Shown piece by piece: positions 12,224-23,100 of a stretch of DNA of 64,000 nucleotides. The translations under genes and the position numbers were made by a program. Position 1 is the first letter of the stretch. Each line of letters begins with the position of its first letter. The notes beneath the pieces were generated by a model. That model did not search any database. It saw only the letters and a program-made list of their open reading frames with translations, and was not told where the DNA came from. This stretch comes from Paulinella micropora. Its lineage: Eukaryota > Cercozoa > Imbricatea > Euglyphida > Paulinellidae. The stretch is taken from contig WBZZ01001464.1 in the NCBI GenBank assembly GCA_019918135.1, forward strand, positions 77,501 through 141,500. Reading direction: 5' to 3'.

Positions 12224-14559
12224 TTACGCGTCCGTGTCCAGCACAAACTGCTCCTTCCAATCAGGCAGCATAAGAACTCGTCCTCCTTGTCTTGGATCCT
12301 TAGAGATCTCATCCTTGAGTTCCATTATGACCCTATTGACTTCCTCTGGCCACGGGCTATCTCCAACCCCTTGCTTAAGAAACTTCCTTACCACAGCTGC
12401 CCGTTCCGCGAACCCCGGAATAAATTCCCCGTAATATTGAGCTAGCGATATAAAGGAATGTAGATCCGTTCTAGTCTGTGGAATTGGCATGGACGCCACA
12501 TAATTTCTCTTCTCCTGAGAAATCGCACAGCGACCCTTGGAGATCTCATACCCCAAATACTGTATCTTACTTTGAGCAAAGTCACACTTTTTTTCATTCA
12601 GCCGCAATCCAAATGGACTAATACGTCGTAAGACGTCCTTCACGTGCTCCACGTGCTTTTCGATGCTATCTGAATAAATGATTATATCATCTATATAGCA
12701 GAACGCATAATCCTCCGTCATCCCAAGACGGGCTACCGTCCCTTCATCATCATATTCCTTCTTTTGGTCATGGCATGTTGGAATAGCCCCGGTGAGCGTT
12801 TAAGCCTCATCGGCAACACCTTCCAAACATATGTGGTCATTCCGACCATGAATACCGTAAGATATCGACATGATTCATTAAGAGGGATCTGCCAAAAACC
12901 ACTCTTAAGATCCAACGTCGTATACACCTTGGCATGTCTAAGCCGATTGATGACCCTTTCCTGAGATCCGGTACCCGCGCGTTTCAATCTGCTTCAGAAT
13001 CTTATCATTGATCCTGTAATAGTTAATACACATACGTAAGGACCCATCCGGTTTGGGCGCCATACGCACAGGTGAAGACACCTTCGATAGGCGCGCTTCA
13101 ATAATGTCCTTTTCCAACAGTTCCTGAGTAATCTCCCGAGCCATCCAATCCTCATGATAGCTCATCCGTGACGGTCTCCTGTGACCCACCACGTCCTCAC
13201 CAGGCTTCCGACCGAAGTTAGCCTCATAACCTCGAACAGACCCCGCCTCAAGAGGCCTGAACACCTCCATGTTATCTTCCAATATGCCCTTGAGAGCATC
13301 TCGCTCCCTCATAGTACCCTCCTAAGTACTATACCTTTCCGCGATAGCTTTTTCCGCTACTATCCTTGCTTCGATCTCCTTCGGAGAAGCTTTGCGGACA
13401 ACGTTGCCACATCCTCCATTGGTATCGGCCGCTCCTCACGTACCATCGTCCCATGATACCGTGTCTCCTCCTTGTCCTCCCGTTGAGCAAGCTGTGCAAG
13501 TGATCTATGATGATCGCATATTGCATCGCATGCGTACGATGATATATTCCTGTGATCCAAGAAAAGGCTTGCGTACGGACTTCAGGCATCTCTCGCTGTG
13601 CCAGCTTAGCTCCATAAGCTAACGCCTTCTTCTTAGTCCCCAACCGCAAGGCCAAGATCAACTTATGACCCCTCGATGCGGTATCGGAATCGGATCATCA
13701 ATGAGGCGATCTTCAATAATATTATCCTGCCACCACATTTCCGTCCGAGTACCCATTGGGATAACTATAGCGAAATCTTCCACTGCCAACCGGGCCTTCA
13801 AGACCTCCTTAATGGCCTTGACTCCCTTAGGAAAAAATAGTTTATCATCCCAGTGACTCTTCAGGAATGCCTCCACAATAGGCTTAGGCTGCTTGACAGG
13901 CAGCTTATGTTGGGTAACATTCCATACCACATGAGACATTGTGGTAGAATGCACGTCGATGTAGACGTGTTGACCACCAGCATCTTCCATGCCCGCGATC
14001 TTACCCCGCAACAATTCCTCTCTTGCTGCATAGAGGTGTTCCAACCTCGCCTCTATCGCGGCCAACACCGCCTCATCCTCTGCGGAATCCCTACACACCA
14101 CATTCGCGATCCTCATATCGCGTGGGTTCGTATAGGCCAAGCCAGAGGTTGTGGCAATGACATATTCCGTCTCGCGATCCATGTCGTCAGAACTGTCACC
14201 GACCACCCTCAAATCCTCAGAGTCCCCCGACTCTACCGTGCATACATGGAAGAACGAGGCTGTGACAGGCTCCTGAATGTGGCCCCGGGAGTGACCGTAG
14301 GCTCCACGCCTTCCACGGACAGCACCTTTGTCCTCTCCCAGTCGGCGCGCACGACTGGCGTGACACTCACATTCCCAATGTGTGCTCCAGCACACCGGCT
14401 ACCTCGCCGCAAAGGTTCATACGGTACTACATCATACCGTGGAGCCACCTCGGATCCACCGTACTGCACCACGTTCAAATCCGTATAGATCCGAGCGTTC
14501 ATCCGCTTCAGGCTCCTCAGCCCAACAGGAGACCACCAGCAAAGGCTGGGACGACCCAA
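12224..14559 (-). pseudogene. Pol N-terminal region and reverse transcriptase of element B
   Basis: Minus-strand coding remains covering the region between protease and RT, then the RT. Visible RT motifs are VRMAPKPDGSLRMCINYYRIN, VYTTLDLKSGFWQIPLNES, VWKVLPMRLKRSPGLFQHAM, FCYIDDIIIYSDS and IQYLGYEISKGRC. Ty3/gypsy RT of the same family as A1, in several broken frames. Confidence 0.75.
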
Positions 14560-14681
14560 AACCTATGGGAGAAAGACTGTCCGTCCTTCAAAAGGAAGGT
14601 AAGCATGACTGATCCGGATATCAGTGTCATGCAGCCCACTCCCTTTACCCTTCCACAACACGACCTAAACCCGTGTTTGAA

Positions 14682-15002
14682 TCACGGCTCTCTGCCCCAC
14701 AGTTCAATAAACTCTTTACCAAGCACATTCAGAGATGCCATTGTATCATTTCCGACAATGCATTCCTCCTGTACATCTTCAAAAAAATTTTTAGTGAAAA
14801 GCAAAGGCAATTCAGCTTTCCCCGGGCAACAACCGTCCGCCGAAAGTGCTTCGTAACCACCAAAATATTTATCCTTCAGAGCGTTTGCCGCGACAACACT
14901 ATCAAGGTCCGTACCTCTATTCATCACTGGACGCAAAGTGTCACTGTGACTATCAAGGTCCTCAACCTTTGTATCCTGTCTCATTTGGCCCTCCGAGGCC
15001 AA
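14682..15002 (-). pseudogene. Protease-like region of element B
   Basis: Minus-strand reading with GNDTMASLNVLGKEFIELWG, aligning by eye with the protease-position protein of A1 (GNDTMANINIVG). The upstream part (EDVQEECIVGND) leads into the presumed active-site strand. Assignment rests on the match to A1 and on the position before the RT. Fossil. Confidence 0.45.
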
Positions 15003-15210
15003 CCCTAATGTCGGTCCCTCAACCCGCTGCGTCCTCGCGCGAGATCTTCACATGACAAGTCATGAGCAACCTCGTCGCCTCCGTGGCCGACAGGCAACTC
15101 ACCCAACTTATCCTTCGTAGACCGACCGACAGAGGCATCCTCATGCCTCCGACACTACTACCCAACGGTGTAGCATATGGACTTCCTATCATCATCCTTC
15201 TCTTCTGCCA

Positions 15211-15428
15211 TCACAACATATAAGAGTGAGAGAAGGACAGAGAGATTAGACGAAAACAGAAGGCACACAACGCACACACACAACACTGCTTTCCAAACAG
15301 CTTATGTGCTATATCTGTGTATCCTTGCTACCTTGTTCAAGTCAAAACCAGACGTGTGTACTCCTATTTCCTCACACACAATCTGTTTCTATCCCTCTCC
15401 CCCTAAGGGAGAGTCAAACTAACTTAAA
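15211..15428 (-). other. Non-coding 5' flank of element B
   Basis: A roughly 220-base stretch with ACAC-rich sequence and a pyrimidine-rich segment, between the first coding remains of B and the Polinton target site. It may be the B leader or LTR end. No matching partner was seen at the other end of B. Confidence 0.3.
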
Positions 15429-15434
15429 CAAAAC
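15429..15434. repeat. Polinton target-site duplication, left copy (CAAAAC)
   Basis: Six bases, CAAAAC, directly abut the left terminal inverted repeat and recur exactly after the right one (38144-38149). A 6-bp duplication is the hallmark of Polinton/Maverick integration. Confidence 0.9.
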
Positions 15435-15546
15435 AGTAGTATAGGGTCGCACTTGGTCATGCTTTTTCAAGACATACCACCCGCCACCACAGAGACAGCC
15501 GGCCCGCCGGGACAAAATGGCAACGAACGGGAAAAAGTGGAAACGG
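15435..15546 (+). repeat. Polinton left terminal inverted repeat
   Basis: Starts AGTAGTATAGGGTCGCAC and pairs with the reverse complement of 38025-38143. The two arms differ by a short length change and a few substitutions only. Similarity stops sharply after GTGGAAACGG. Confidence 0.93.
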
Positions 15547-15810
15547 TTAATAAAATGATACACATAGCCTTTTTCAACATTGAACACAGTCACAGCTGTT
15601 AATTTGCGAAAAAAGAAATATAACGGGTTTTGCGATTTTTATTGACTTTTTTTGTTGAAGTTTCTGTTAGATAGAAAAGTGAAATAGAATTCGTCAGCCA
15701 AAACTTCAGCTCCCTCAAAAAACACGAAAGCGTGCGTTGATGCTTTGCGTGCTTTCTTGCTTTTTTCTGTTTTTTTTGCAAACATAAAGCTTATTCATAT
15801 CCCTCATATA

Positions 15811-15954
15811 ATGTCATTAAATCTTATTCCAAATAATGTAAAAGATAAATATATGTGGATAGAGCAGTTTAAAGCTGATAGTAGATATTCAGCAAAAAAA
15901 CTAAATGAATTGAAAATAAAGGCAGAAAAGAGATTGAAAAAGACGAGGCGATAA
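15811..15954 (+). CDS. Small basic protein of the Polinton, unknown
   Basis: A 47-residue reading from the ATG at 15811, lysine-rich and probably helical (NELKIKAEKRLKKTRR). It follows the left inverted repeat. No family recognised. It may be the beginning of a longer coiled-coil gene whose later part lies around 16193-16481. Low certainty that it is a gene by itself. Confidence 0.3.
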   Translation: MSLNLIPNNVKDKYMWIEQFKADSRYSAKKLNELKIKAEKRLKKTRR

Positions 15955-16030
15955 TTGAGAATATGAAGAATGAGTTAATGAATAAGAAGGAGAGACGAGG
16001 GGACTTTTTTAGTGCACCAATTTCTTTAAT

Positions 16031-16192
16031 AATCAAGCCGCGACTACGCCTGGTAGCACAGCAGGCCGTTTGCGCCTAGCCTATCGCGACGCTCATCCAT
16101 GGTGCGACCCGGGAGGTGGAAAATCCAGTCGAAGGGCCCGCCGTGCAACAGCTCAGCTGCCTGCCTGGGCGCGACCCAGACGCTGCTATTAA
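16031..16192 (+). mobile_element. GC-rich island, possible tRNA-derived SINE
   Basis: A ~160-base GC-rich island in otherwise AT-rich Polinton DNA. It has a box-A-like TGGTAGCACAGCAGG (16051-16065) and a box-B-like GGTGCGACCC (16101-16110), spaced about 50 bases as in tRNA-type RNA polymerase III promoters. Only short TTAAT-like flanks were seen, so a target duplication is not demonstrated. A SINE insertion is the simplest reading, but unproven. Confidence 0.35.
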
Positions 16193-16481
16193 TGAAATAT
16201 TGAAAGAGAAGCAGAAGGAGAGAGAAGAGATAGAAGAAGACTTAATGGAGGATAGACGAAATAAGTTGAAGAAAAGAAAGATTGAGAGTGAAATAAAATT
16301 GATGAAGCATTGGAAGAAGCAGAATAGAGGAATGATTGAGGCAGAGGAGCTTGTTAAGATGGAAAGAATGATTGAAAAAGGAACGACATTTACAGAAGCA
16401 TGTATGATGATGAAAAGATTAGATGAAATAGGGATAGACGTAGGGGGAGGTAATAGAAATATGAATAAAGCGTATAGATAA
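16116..16481 (+). pseudogene. Polinton coiled-coil protein region, unknown
   Basis: The reading frame is strongly charged from about 16190 on (KEKQKEREEIEEDLMEDRR, MKHWKKQNRGMIEAEELVK), predicting a long helix or coiled coil, and ends in a methionine/glycine-rich tail. Its first ~25 codons lie in the GC-rich island and probably do not belong to the original gene. Family unknown. Polintons carry several small charged proteins of unknown role. Confidence 0.4.
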
Positions 16482-16570
16482 TTGATTTTATATAAGTCCT
16501 GGGCACGACATTAAACTACCCCTACACATACATACATAGTTTGTCCCTGTGTATGGATGTGTAGGTCGCA

Positions 16571-16867
16571 ATGCCTCCGAAGAAGAAAGCGGACGAACCA
16601 GCTCCTGCTCCTCAGGTAATAATTATTTTCTTTGTTGTTGATTTATTTTTGTTTGTGTATTGTAGGAGCCAGCACCAGCTCCTGCACCTGCTGGTGAAGC
16701 AAAGGTAATAATTTTTTCTTTGTTGTTCTTATTAGTGTTTGTGTCTGAAGGAGCCTGTTGAGCCACTAGATGATGAGGAAGATCATGAAATGGACGAGGT
16801 AAAATTTGTTTTTTTGATGTGAGCTCATAATGTGTAATTTTTTTAGCTTGCTGATGATGTACCTTGA
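16571..16867 (+). CDS. Small intron-bearing Polinton gene, unknown
   Basis: Short exons rich in Pro-Ala and acidic residues alternate with three short GT...AG segments: 16616-16665, 16705-16750 (or ending at 16735) and 16799-16846. The exons share the PAPAP theme and each intron-like segment starts GTAATAATT or GTAAAATTT and ends in a T-rich tract plus AG, so splicing is likely. Introns are known in some Polinton genes. Function unknown. The product would be a small disordered protein starting MPPKKKADE. Confidence 0.5.
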
Positions 16868-17174
16868 CCTTGAGGGAAAAAAAGAAAGAAAGAGACGGGG
16901 AGGAAGAAAACCGAAAACCCCTAACATCGTGATAGAGGGGCCAACATATTACTTTACTCTTGATAAAGAGGCTGGGGTCGCAACCGTTTTCCGTGAGATG
17001 AAAGATGGGCGGATTGCCTGTCAGCTCTTGAAGCACAAGTCAAATCCAAAAGTGAAAGAATATGTCCTTGTAAAGTATTCCAGCGGGCTTTACTATTTGT
17101 TTCAAAAGTGGGCTAATATCGTCCCGATTTCGAACAAAAAAAACTTGGTAAGATTGTTACTACTTACTCAGTAA
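16830..17174 (+). CDS. Polinton protein with basic N-terminus, unknown
   Basis: A 114-residue reading. A very basic segment (KKERKRRGGRKPK) is followed by a compact region alternating strands and turns (GPTYYFTLDKEAGVATVFREM, ECLVKYSSGLYYLF-like aromatic stretch). It overlaps the end of the preceding intron-bearing gene, so it may be a further exon of it. Not assigned to any family. Confidence 0.35.
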   Translation: MCNFFSLLMMYLDLEGKKERKRRGGRKPKTPNIVIEGPTYYFTLDKEAGVATVFREMKDGRIACQLLKHKSNPKVKEYVLVKYSSGLYYLFQKWANIVPISNKKNLVRLLLLTQ

Positions 17175-17257
17175 AAATTGGAAAATAATAATAAAAAAAG
17201 GTTTGCGGACTTCACCTAACTTACAAATTTATTAATAAGTTACAAATCCATTATTTC

Positions 17258-18286
17258 TTATTTCTTTTTAATCCGTGCACTACTACGGATATTCTCCGGT
17301 TTTATGTCTAATGACTTTAATAAGTGGCCGGTCTTTTTTTCCTTAGTTGCTTCTTTAACTTTGTCGGCTAGTTGAGGTTTAACTTCTTCCGGTTCTTGTT
17401 CGTTCATTTTGGACTTTAATAATTGTTGAGGACTGACTAGTTCGTTTTCACCGAGTATTAACTTAAAGCCTTTCCGGCCTTTTACTGTATATACTTTCTT
17501 TGAATACTGAACATCACCCTTAGAAAAAACAGTTTTTTCTAGTTCTTTTCTTACTGTTGAGCCCTTAGGAAATTTATTAATAAGACCGGCTCTATATATT
17601 TCCTGACCATTTTTCTTTTTGCCCTCATAGACTTCAATAGGTGTGGCTTTTATTGTATTATGGTATGTATTATTATAATTATCAACAATTTCATAAATGT
17701 AAGGAACCCAAATAAAATCATCATTAACTTCCCACATAAAATTTAAATCGTTCCTTATTGTTCTAATAAATCTATCTACAATACCCATAGTTCGGTGGTC
17801 GCCAACTTCGTTAGTTGTGTGTTGAATTCCATTTTCTTTGAAGTATTCGGCAACTTGCCCTTTATATTCACTGCCGTTGTCGGACGTAATTCTTTTAGGT
17901 TTAGGCATTTTCTTTAATCCTTCTAATACTTCACTGGTTGTTTTATTTTTTATCGGTTCAATCCAACCACGACGAGAATAAACATCAATCATTACTAAAC
18001 CAAAATTGTAGTTTTTGTTTCCTTTCTTAGTAGCTATTTTAGACATATCCATAAGGTCAATAAACACTTGGCTTAATGGTTCAGGCTCAGGGGCTAGTAT
18101 AGTATTCCATTTTTTAGGGTTCTTAGATTGATGATGTATTTCAGAAGCCTCTTCAATTTTCTGTTTTTCAAGTTCTTCTTTATTTAGCAGAGATTCCGCC
18201 TCATCACCTCCTGTTTCAGTATTTTGTGTATCGCCTACAGCGATAGCTGTACCGACTACATCGGTAGATGTATGTTTATGGTCCAT
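17258..18286 (-). CDS. Polinton integrase (rve family)
   Basis: 342-residue retroviral-type integrase on the minus strand. The core shows FIDLMDMS, VMIDVYSRRGWIEPIKNKT, RITSDNGSEYKG and a downstream MGIVDRFIRTIRNDL helix. The C-terminal part (KGDVQYSKKVYTVKG) resembles the small beta-barrel domain that ends Polinton integrases. In the family it joins the element's ends to target DNA with a 6-bp stagger, matching the duplication seen here. Divergently placed relative to the fibre gene. The reading frame is long and open. Confidence 0.85.
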   Translation of the reverse strand: MDHKHTSTDVVGTAIAVGDTQNTETGGDEAESLLNKEELEKQKIEEASEIHHQSKNPKKWNTILAPEPEPLSQVFIDLMDMSKIATKKGNKNYNFGLVMIDVYSRRGWIEPIKNKTTSEVLEGLKKMPKPKRITSDNGSEYKGQVAEYFKENGIQHTTNEVGDHRTMGIVDRFIRTIRNDLNFMWEVNDDFIWVPYIYEIVDNYNNTYHNTIKATPIEVYEGKKKNGQEIYRAGLINKFPKGSTVRKELEKTVFSKGDVQYSKKVYTVKGRKGFKLILGENELVSPQQLLKSKMNEQEPEEVKPQLADKVKEATKEKKTGHLLKSLDIKPENIRSSARIKKK

Positions 18287-18448
18287 TGCTATATGCGACT
18301 AAAATAGGAAGGTAGTTTATCACAATATATAAAAGAGTAAATAATAAGTCGTGCATAAAGTATATATTGAAAGATTTAGAAAAAGTTTCACAAAACTTGG
18401 GTTTGTTTGCGAAGCCTTGCTTCTCAAAGCAAGAAGGGCTTGCCCTTA

Positions 18449-18955
18449 CTAGAACTTAAGAAAAATTTTAGATGTATCATTGTTTTCTTTTTTTTGTTTA
18501 TCGGGTTGTTGATTATAAACATTGACACTAACGCGGCTGGATTTCTTCCCTCCTTTCTTAGGCTTAGGCTCTTCCTCACTCTCGCTTTCGTCCTCACTCT
18601 CTTCTTCCACTTTCTTTTTTACCACTTTCTTCGCCTTCTTCTGTTTGGCTTTAAGTTTCATACCCGCAACCCGTTGGGCAACGATATCAACAAAGTCGTG
18701 TTCAACCTCTTCATCGCTTTCACTGCTTTCCTCACTTATCTCACCATCCCGCCCATCAATCATATCCTTAGCCAACTGCTTCTTAGTAATGTGGCCCATC
18801 TTTTCGTCATTGGTCATTTCTTTCACATTCTTAGCCTCTTCCTCAGCAAGTAGTTCCCTCGCCCTCTCAATCTTTCTCTGCCTAGCATATTGCTTCTTCA
18901 TTACAGTCGCTTTTTCAAGGTTCTTTATCGCAATCTCTCTATTACCTCTTGGCAT
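18449..18955 (-). CDS. Polinton charged nuclear-type protein, unknown
   Basis: Reading from MPRGNREIAIKN, chosen as start because upstream codons run through a motif shared between Polinton promoters. Basic helical N-terminus (KKQYARQRKIERARELLAEEEAK), an acidic serine stretch (SEESSESDEEVEHD), a lysine-rich block and a second acidic run (EDESESEEEPKPKKGGKK). Composition is that of a disordered nucleic-acid or core protein. No family recognised. Divergent from the fibre gene across ~130 bases. Confidence 0.45.
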   Translation of the reverse strand: MPRGNREIAIKNLEKATVMKKQYARQRKIERARELLAEEEAKNVKEMTNDEKMGHITKKQLAKDMIDGRDGEISEESSESDEEVEHDFVDIVAQRVAGMKLKAKQKKAKKVVKKKVEEESEDESESEEEPKPKKGGKKSSRVSVNVYNQQPDKQKKENNDTSKIFLKF

Positions 18956-19019
18956 TGTTTGTTTCGGTTGTATATCTAACCAAAAATAATTTTTATTCGG
19001 ATTAATTATTATCCTAAAT

Positions 19020-19077
19020 ATACAGCAGAGACTCCGCCTCCGCACCTCCACAGGTTTTGGTGAAGCTTTTTCAAAAG
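19020..19077 (-). promoter_or_regulatory. Shared Polinton motif between divergent genes
   Basis: Reverse complement of GCGGAGGCGGAGTCTCTGC plus an adjoining AAAAGCTTCACCAAAA-type block. The same compound motif occurs at 31714-31758, and the core alone at 32101-32125, each time just before a gene start. A promoter or other cis-acting role is inferred from this placement. Confidence 0.45.
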
Positions 19078-19082
19078 GTTCA

Positions 19083-19547
19083 ATGAGTCAATATAAGTCG
19101 CTCGTAGGCTTGTCTGAAACTGCGGTGGACTCACTAGATATAAAAAATTTAGACCTTACCAACACTAATATTATCGGCTTAAACACAGATAGGGTGCCAG
19201 AAGATGCTGACCCCGTAAATCTGTATTATACTGACGGCCGATTTGATACACGACTGGCTATCAAAAGCACAGCTGACATTAAAGAAGGAAGCCGTTTATA
19301 CTATACAGAGCAACGAGTTAGGGACAACGACGAGGTTAAAGCCTCAACTCAACACCGCTCGAATACAAGTAATCCGCACCAAACCAGTTTATACAATTTG
19401 ATAGATACAAACATATTCGCACAAGCAAGCGGTCAATACTTAACTTACAACGATGTAGAAGGCAAATGGAAAAATACCGCCCTCGGTTCAATTGACACAC
19501 TCTCTGATGTAGTCATTACAGCACCAGTGGCGATGAATAGTTATCTA
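19083..19547 (+). pseudogene. Polinton fibre-like gene, part before the copia insertion
   Basis: Begins MSQYKSLVGLSETAVDSL and contains phage-tail-fibre-like repeats and a trimerising-type motif (LTYNDVEGKWKNTALGSIDTLSDVVIT). The same GQWRN/SDVTIT style continues at 27763 beyond the nested copia, so the copia sits inside this gene. Likely role in the family: host-attachment fibre of a virus-like particle, inferred from the repeats and from the S74-type tail at 30078-30365. Broken. Confidence 0.6.
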
Positions 19548-19552
19548 ACATA

Positions 19553-20127
19553 TGTTATCATTATATATTCATATAATTATAGTTCTTCGGATATCCCTTC
19601 AAGTTGTAGTTTACACATCAGTAAAAGATAAAATAATTTCTACTTCAAGTCCGAAGTTAAATCATTTTATTCAAGTTTATATATAATCATTTATATTATC
19701 TATATTTACCGTTAATTACAGTAACGACCGGCAATAATGTTTTTCATATCACTTCCAATATATTACCATTTAACATTGTCAATTTCATTTCTGTCAACTA
19801 ACAATATTTAACGAATCTACCGGCCAGAATTCCCTGTAACTTCTTCCCTCATTACACCTAATTCATGGGATGATTTGCCTAATCATAATTATGATTGCAC
19901 GACAGTGCGATCCATGTTACTTAAAGGTTATATAATACGTATCTAGCACGCGATGATACGTATCGATAGAACCGCATTCACATGATAGACAAATCGGTTT
20001 CCGTATCTTGTCGAGATCTCAAATTAAACTGCTGTAGGTATCTGAAGTACTGTTTGATGCCGGGATGAGGGATTATTAAGTCTGTTCCGTACCTTATCTT
20101 TAATTAAGTGGATACATAGTTATGGCA
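19553..20127 (+). repeat. 5' LTR of the nested copia element
   Basis: 575 bp, starting TGTTATCATTAT and ending ATGGCA. It matches 27188-27762 almost exactly. The Gag reading frame begins in the last six bases of the LTR. Confidence 0.95.
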
Positions 20128-23100
20128 GGTTACGAGCCTACCGCTACTAAGTTGACACTTAAGGTCCCCCACCTCCCGCCTCATGTCACTAAGTCGATAG
20201 AACACGCCTACGACTTTGACAACTTTCGCTGGTCTGCGTTGCAATTCTGCGAGGGAGTGGATCCCCGACTGCTGATTTTCTTGCGAGACCCGAACTCGCC
20301 CCTGACCAACGCTGAGCTGAAACTGCTAATAACCCCAGATCCCCCACCTGCTCTGCCTGCTGTCGACCCTGATGCTGATCTGAGAATTGCTCTTGCTGAC
20401 ATACCTGCTGCCCCAACATTTGCACAATTGGAAAACTGTTTTTCCCCTGTACTGTCTTTGAAACTAAAAGTTAAAACCCGTTCAATAATTTCCGAGACTG
20501 TCTCTAACCATCCCGCCTTAGTTGCAATCCGATCCGCTGGTAGAGAACCACACCAAATGTGGCACGCTCTTATCAACGAATTCGGTCAATTAGGAACTAT
20601 TAACACGGCTCAACTCCAGGCACAGCACGTTGCTGACCAACTGCGACCTGCTGAGGACGTTGAGGCGTGGATCAATAAGTTCAAATGGCGGCTAGAGAAA
20701 ATCTCGGAAACACAAAACTTTGATGAGGGCTACAAATGCAACGAGCTCCTCATCAAACTGAACAAAGCAACACACACCAAGTTAGGTGAGAAAGCAAATG
20801 TCCGGTACTATACCCCGTTGAATGATGCAGATCGCCCAACGTTTCGCGAACTCTGCACATACATAAAATCATTAGTACAGTCGGATAAACTTACGCTTGA
20901 CCTTGGCAAACTATCACTCAACAACAAACCCGACAAGACACCGTTGTTCTACGCTCGAGACACACGTATCGAACGTAAAACAATAATCAAATGTCACTCT
21001 TGTAGTGGACCTCATCGAGTGAAAGATTGTCAAAACAAATGCGTACCGCTTCCCCCTCCCCAAAAGTCGTGCGCCCAATATCCGTGGCATCGCCCATATG
21101 ATTGCCCGATTCGGAGGGAAATTTACGGAAGCGGGCGTAGTCGCTCACGTTCTCGCAGCCCACGTCGCTCCTCAAGTCCGGGTCCTTCACGGCACAATCC
21201 CCGGAACCAGCGTGCAACGCAGCGAGGTAGATCACCAACATCACACCGCGTCCACTTTGCACAAGAAGTCGAAGACATAGATCAGGACACCTATGACGAA
21301 GACAAAGGCGATGAGTGTGATGATGGATGGTGCGGCATGATGCGAGACGTTGTTGATGTTGAGAGCGACACAGAGCCTGCAGAGAGTTATACGAATACAG
21401 AAGATGAGCAAGCCGAAGTAAAATTCCGCCTCCTATTATCATCTTTTGAAAGACTACCTGTAGACTCCATGCCGGGGGCAATACTGTCACATTCTATTCC
21501 CCCCGCCATGCCAGCTCCACAAACAACATCTACCGCCCCAGTTGTAAATACTACAGACTCAATAGGCCAGTCACCTATTGAAGAAGTAGTAAGTACAGCT
21601 GCAGCGGCTGAACACCCACATAGACCAGCTAGCACTACGTCAGAACCTAGTGGTTTTATGCACCCGCCTACTGAATTTGATCCGCTGTACGAAGGCGAAG
21701 CGCCGCTTCCGCAGGCCTTCGGCGTCGTAAATCCGCATCAAGATTTCATTAACACACCGGGTAATAGACCCGCTGACATACCTTGGGAAAGCTTAACTAG
21801 AGCTCAACAATTAGATGAAAACGACTTTCAAACGAAGCTGAACGTTTTCGTCTATATTCAAAAGCTCTACAGACAATTTGGGGAACCACAGGGGTATCCA
21901 GTGCCACCTCTCCACTGGCCACCCATCTGGAGAGTTGATGCACCAAAATCCTATGTCTTCCCGAGAGAAGACCCGTGGTACCCAAATGGAAAGCTTGTTA
22001 GTTTAAAACCTAAGCTAGAGTGGCTCACAGAGGAGATGATCACACCACTCAGCAGTTCAGGAAAGCCTATACCAGGTGACCCCTGGCATAGACCAGCAAC
22101 AAGATGTGGAAAGGAACTTCCAGCAATACTTCGTTCGCCTGAAGTATTGCTTGAAACATCAGAATCCCATCCTGTTTTTCCTAACGCACCCGCTTTTTGG
22201 GCAGGCGATGTACACTTTGCATTCAACCATGCTAAGCTTGTTGAAATGGACTACTGGTCTTACCGGTTACGTTTCAAAATCTTACCATCAGGTTGGCAAA
22301 GCAAGCCAAACATATGCAATCAATGCGTCTTATATCATGATAATGGAATGATACCTATTGGCTTGCCTTCATCTCCGCCTCGCCCCCCAACTTTCTGCGA
22401 ACACTGCGACAGACAGTACACACACAAACATAAACTGTCTACCTGCAATGGATGTGGATGGGTAAAGTACTGCAATCAAACTTGTCAAAAGAATGTTTGG
22501 GCAGCACATTACCGATTCTGCCAATTCGCACGCACGCCTGCGAACGCTAGCATGAGAACGCAGACAGCAAAAGACGTACTGCCTAGTTGCGGTATAGGCA
22601 GTGTTAACTACCGCTTCGCTCTATTCGCCTACCAACGCCTTATGCATTACGAAATTATTCCCACTGGGGAACAATCTCTGCGAATAGCTGCGAAACGGCC
22701 GCTCTCGATAGAAGGAGAAGCCATCCGCGCTATGTTCCGGCGACTGGCTGGATTCCCCACATACGATCCAGTCAAAGGCAATAGGATCCTTATTCAAGGA
22801 AATATAGACATCAATGAGCGTCTTCGACAGGATCCATACCGCCAGATCAAGCCGTTTACGATGGTCTTCTTCGACCCATCTCAAACGCCGGAGGTCAACC
22901 CTACAACCACAGACAATAACAGTCAATGTTTGCTTGGCTCCGCACCAAACATTCATACTGTTTTTGACTCTGGAACAAATCGAACAATCGTTCATCCAAA
23001 ATCATCGATTGATCATGTGACCACCGGCCCCGCAGCACATCTGTCAGGCATATCAGCCGAAACCATACAAATTACTAAGAAGGCAACATTTCATTGGGAG

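Larger units (their letters stand above)
9466..15210 (-). mobile_element. Ty3/gypsy-like retroelement B (old, heavily broken)
   Basis: Minus-strand relative of A1. Reading from 15210 leftwards it shows a short Gag/protease remnant, RT, RNase H, integrase, integrase C-terminal module and a proline-rich tail. Protein motifs are clearly of the same family as A1 but diverged, and the reading frames are broken many times (more than ten), so it is older than A1. No full Gag and no LTR pair were recognised. Its 5' side runs up to the Polinton insertion at 15435. Confidence 0.8.

Noticed and set aside
17258-18286. Retroviral or gypsy origin for the integrase at 17258-18286
   Set aside because: It lies between Polinton inverted repeats beside Polinton genes and has the Polinton-type C-terminal part. 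The 6-bp target duplication also fits a Polinton.
18407-18989. Plus-strand frames with membrane-like stretches opposite 18449-18955
   Set aside because: Antisense of the lysine/glutamate-rich protein, and hydrophobicity is a by-product of the complementary codons.
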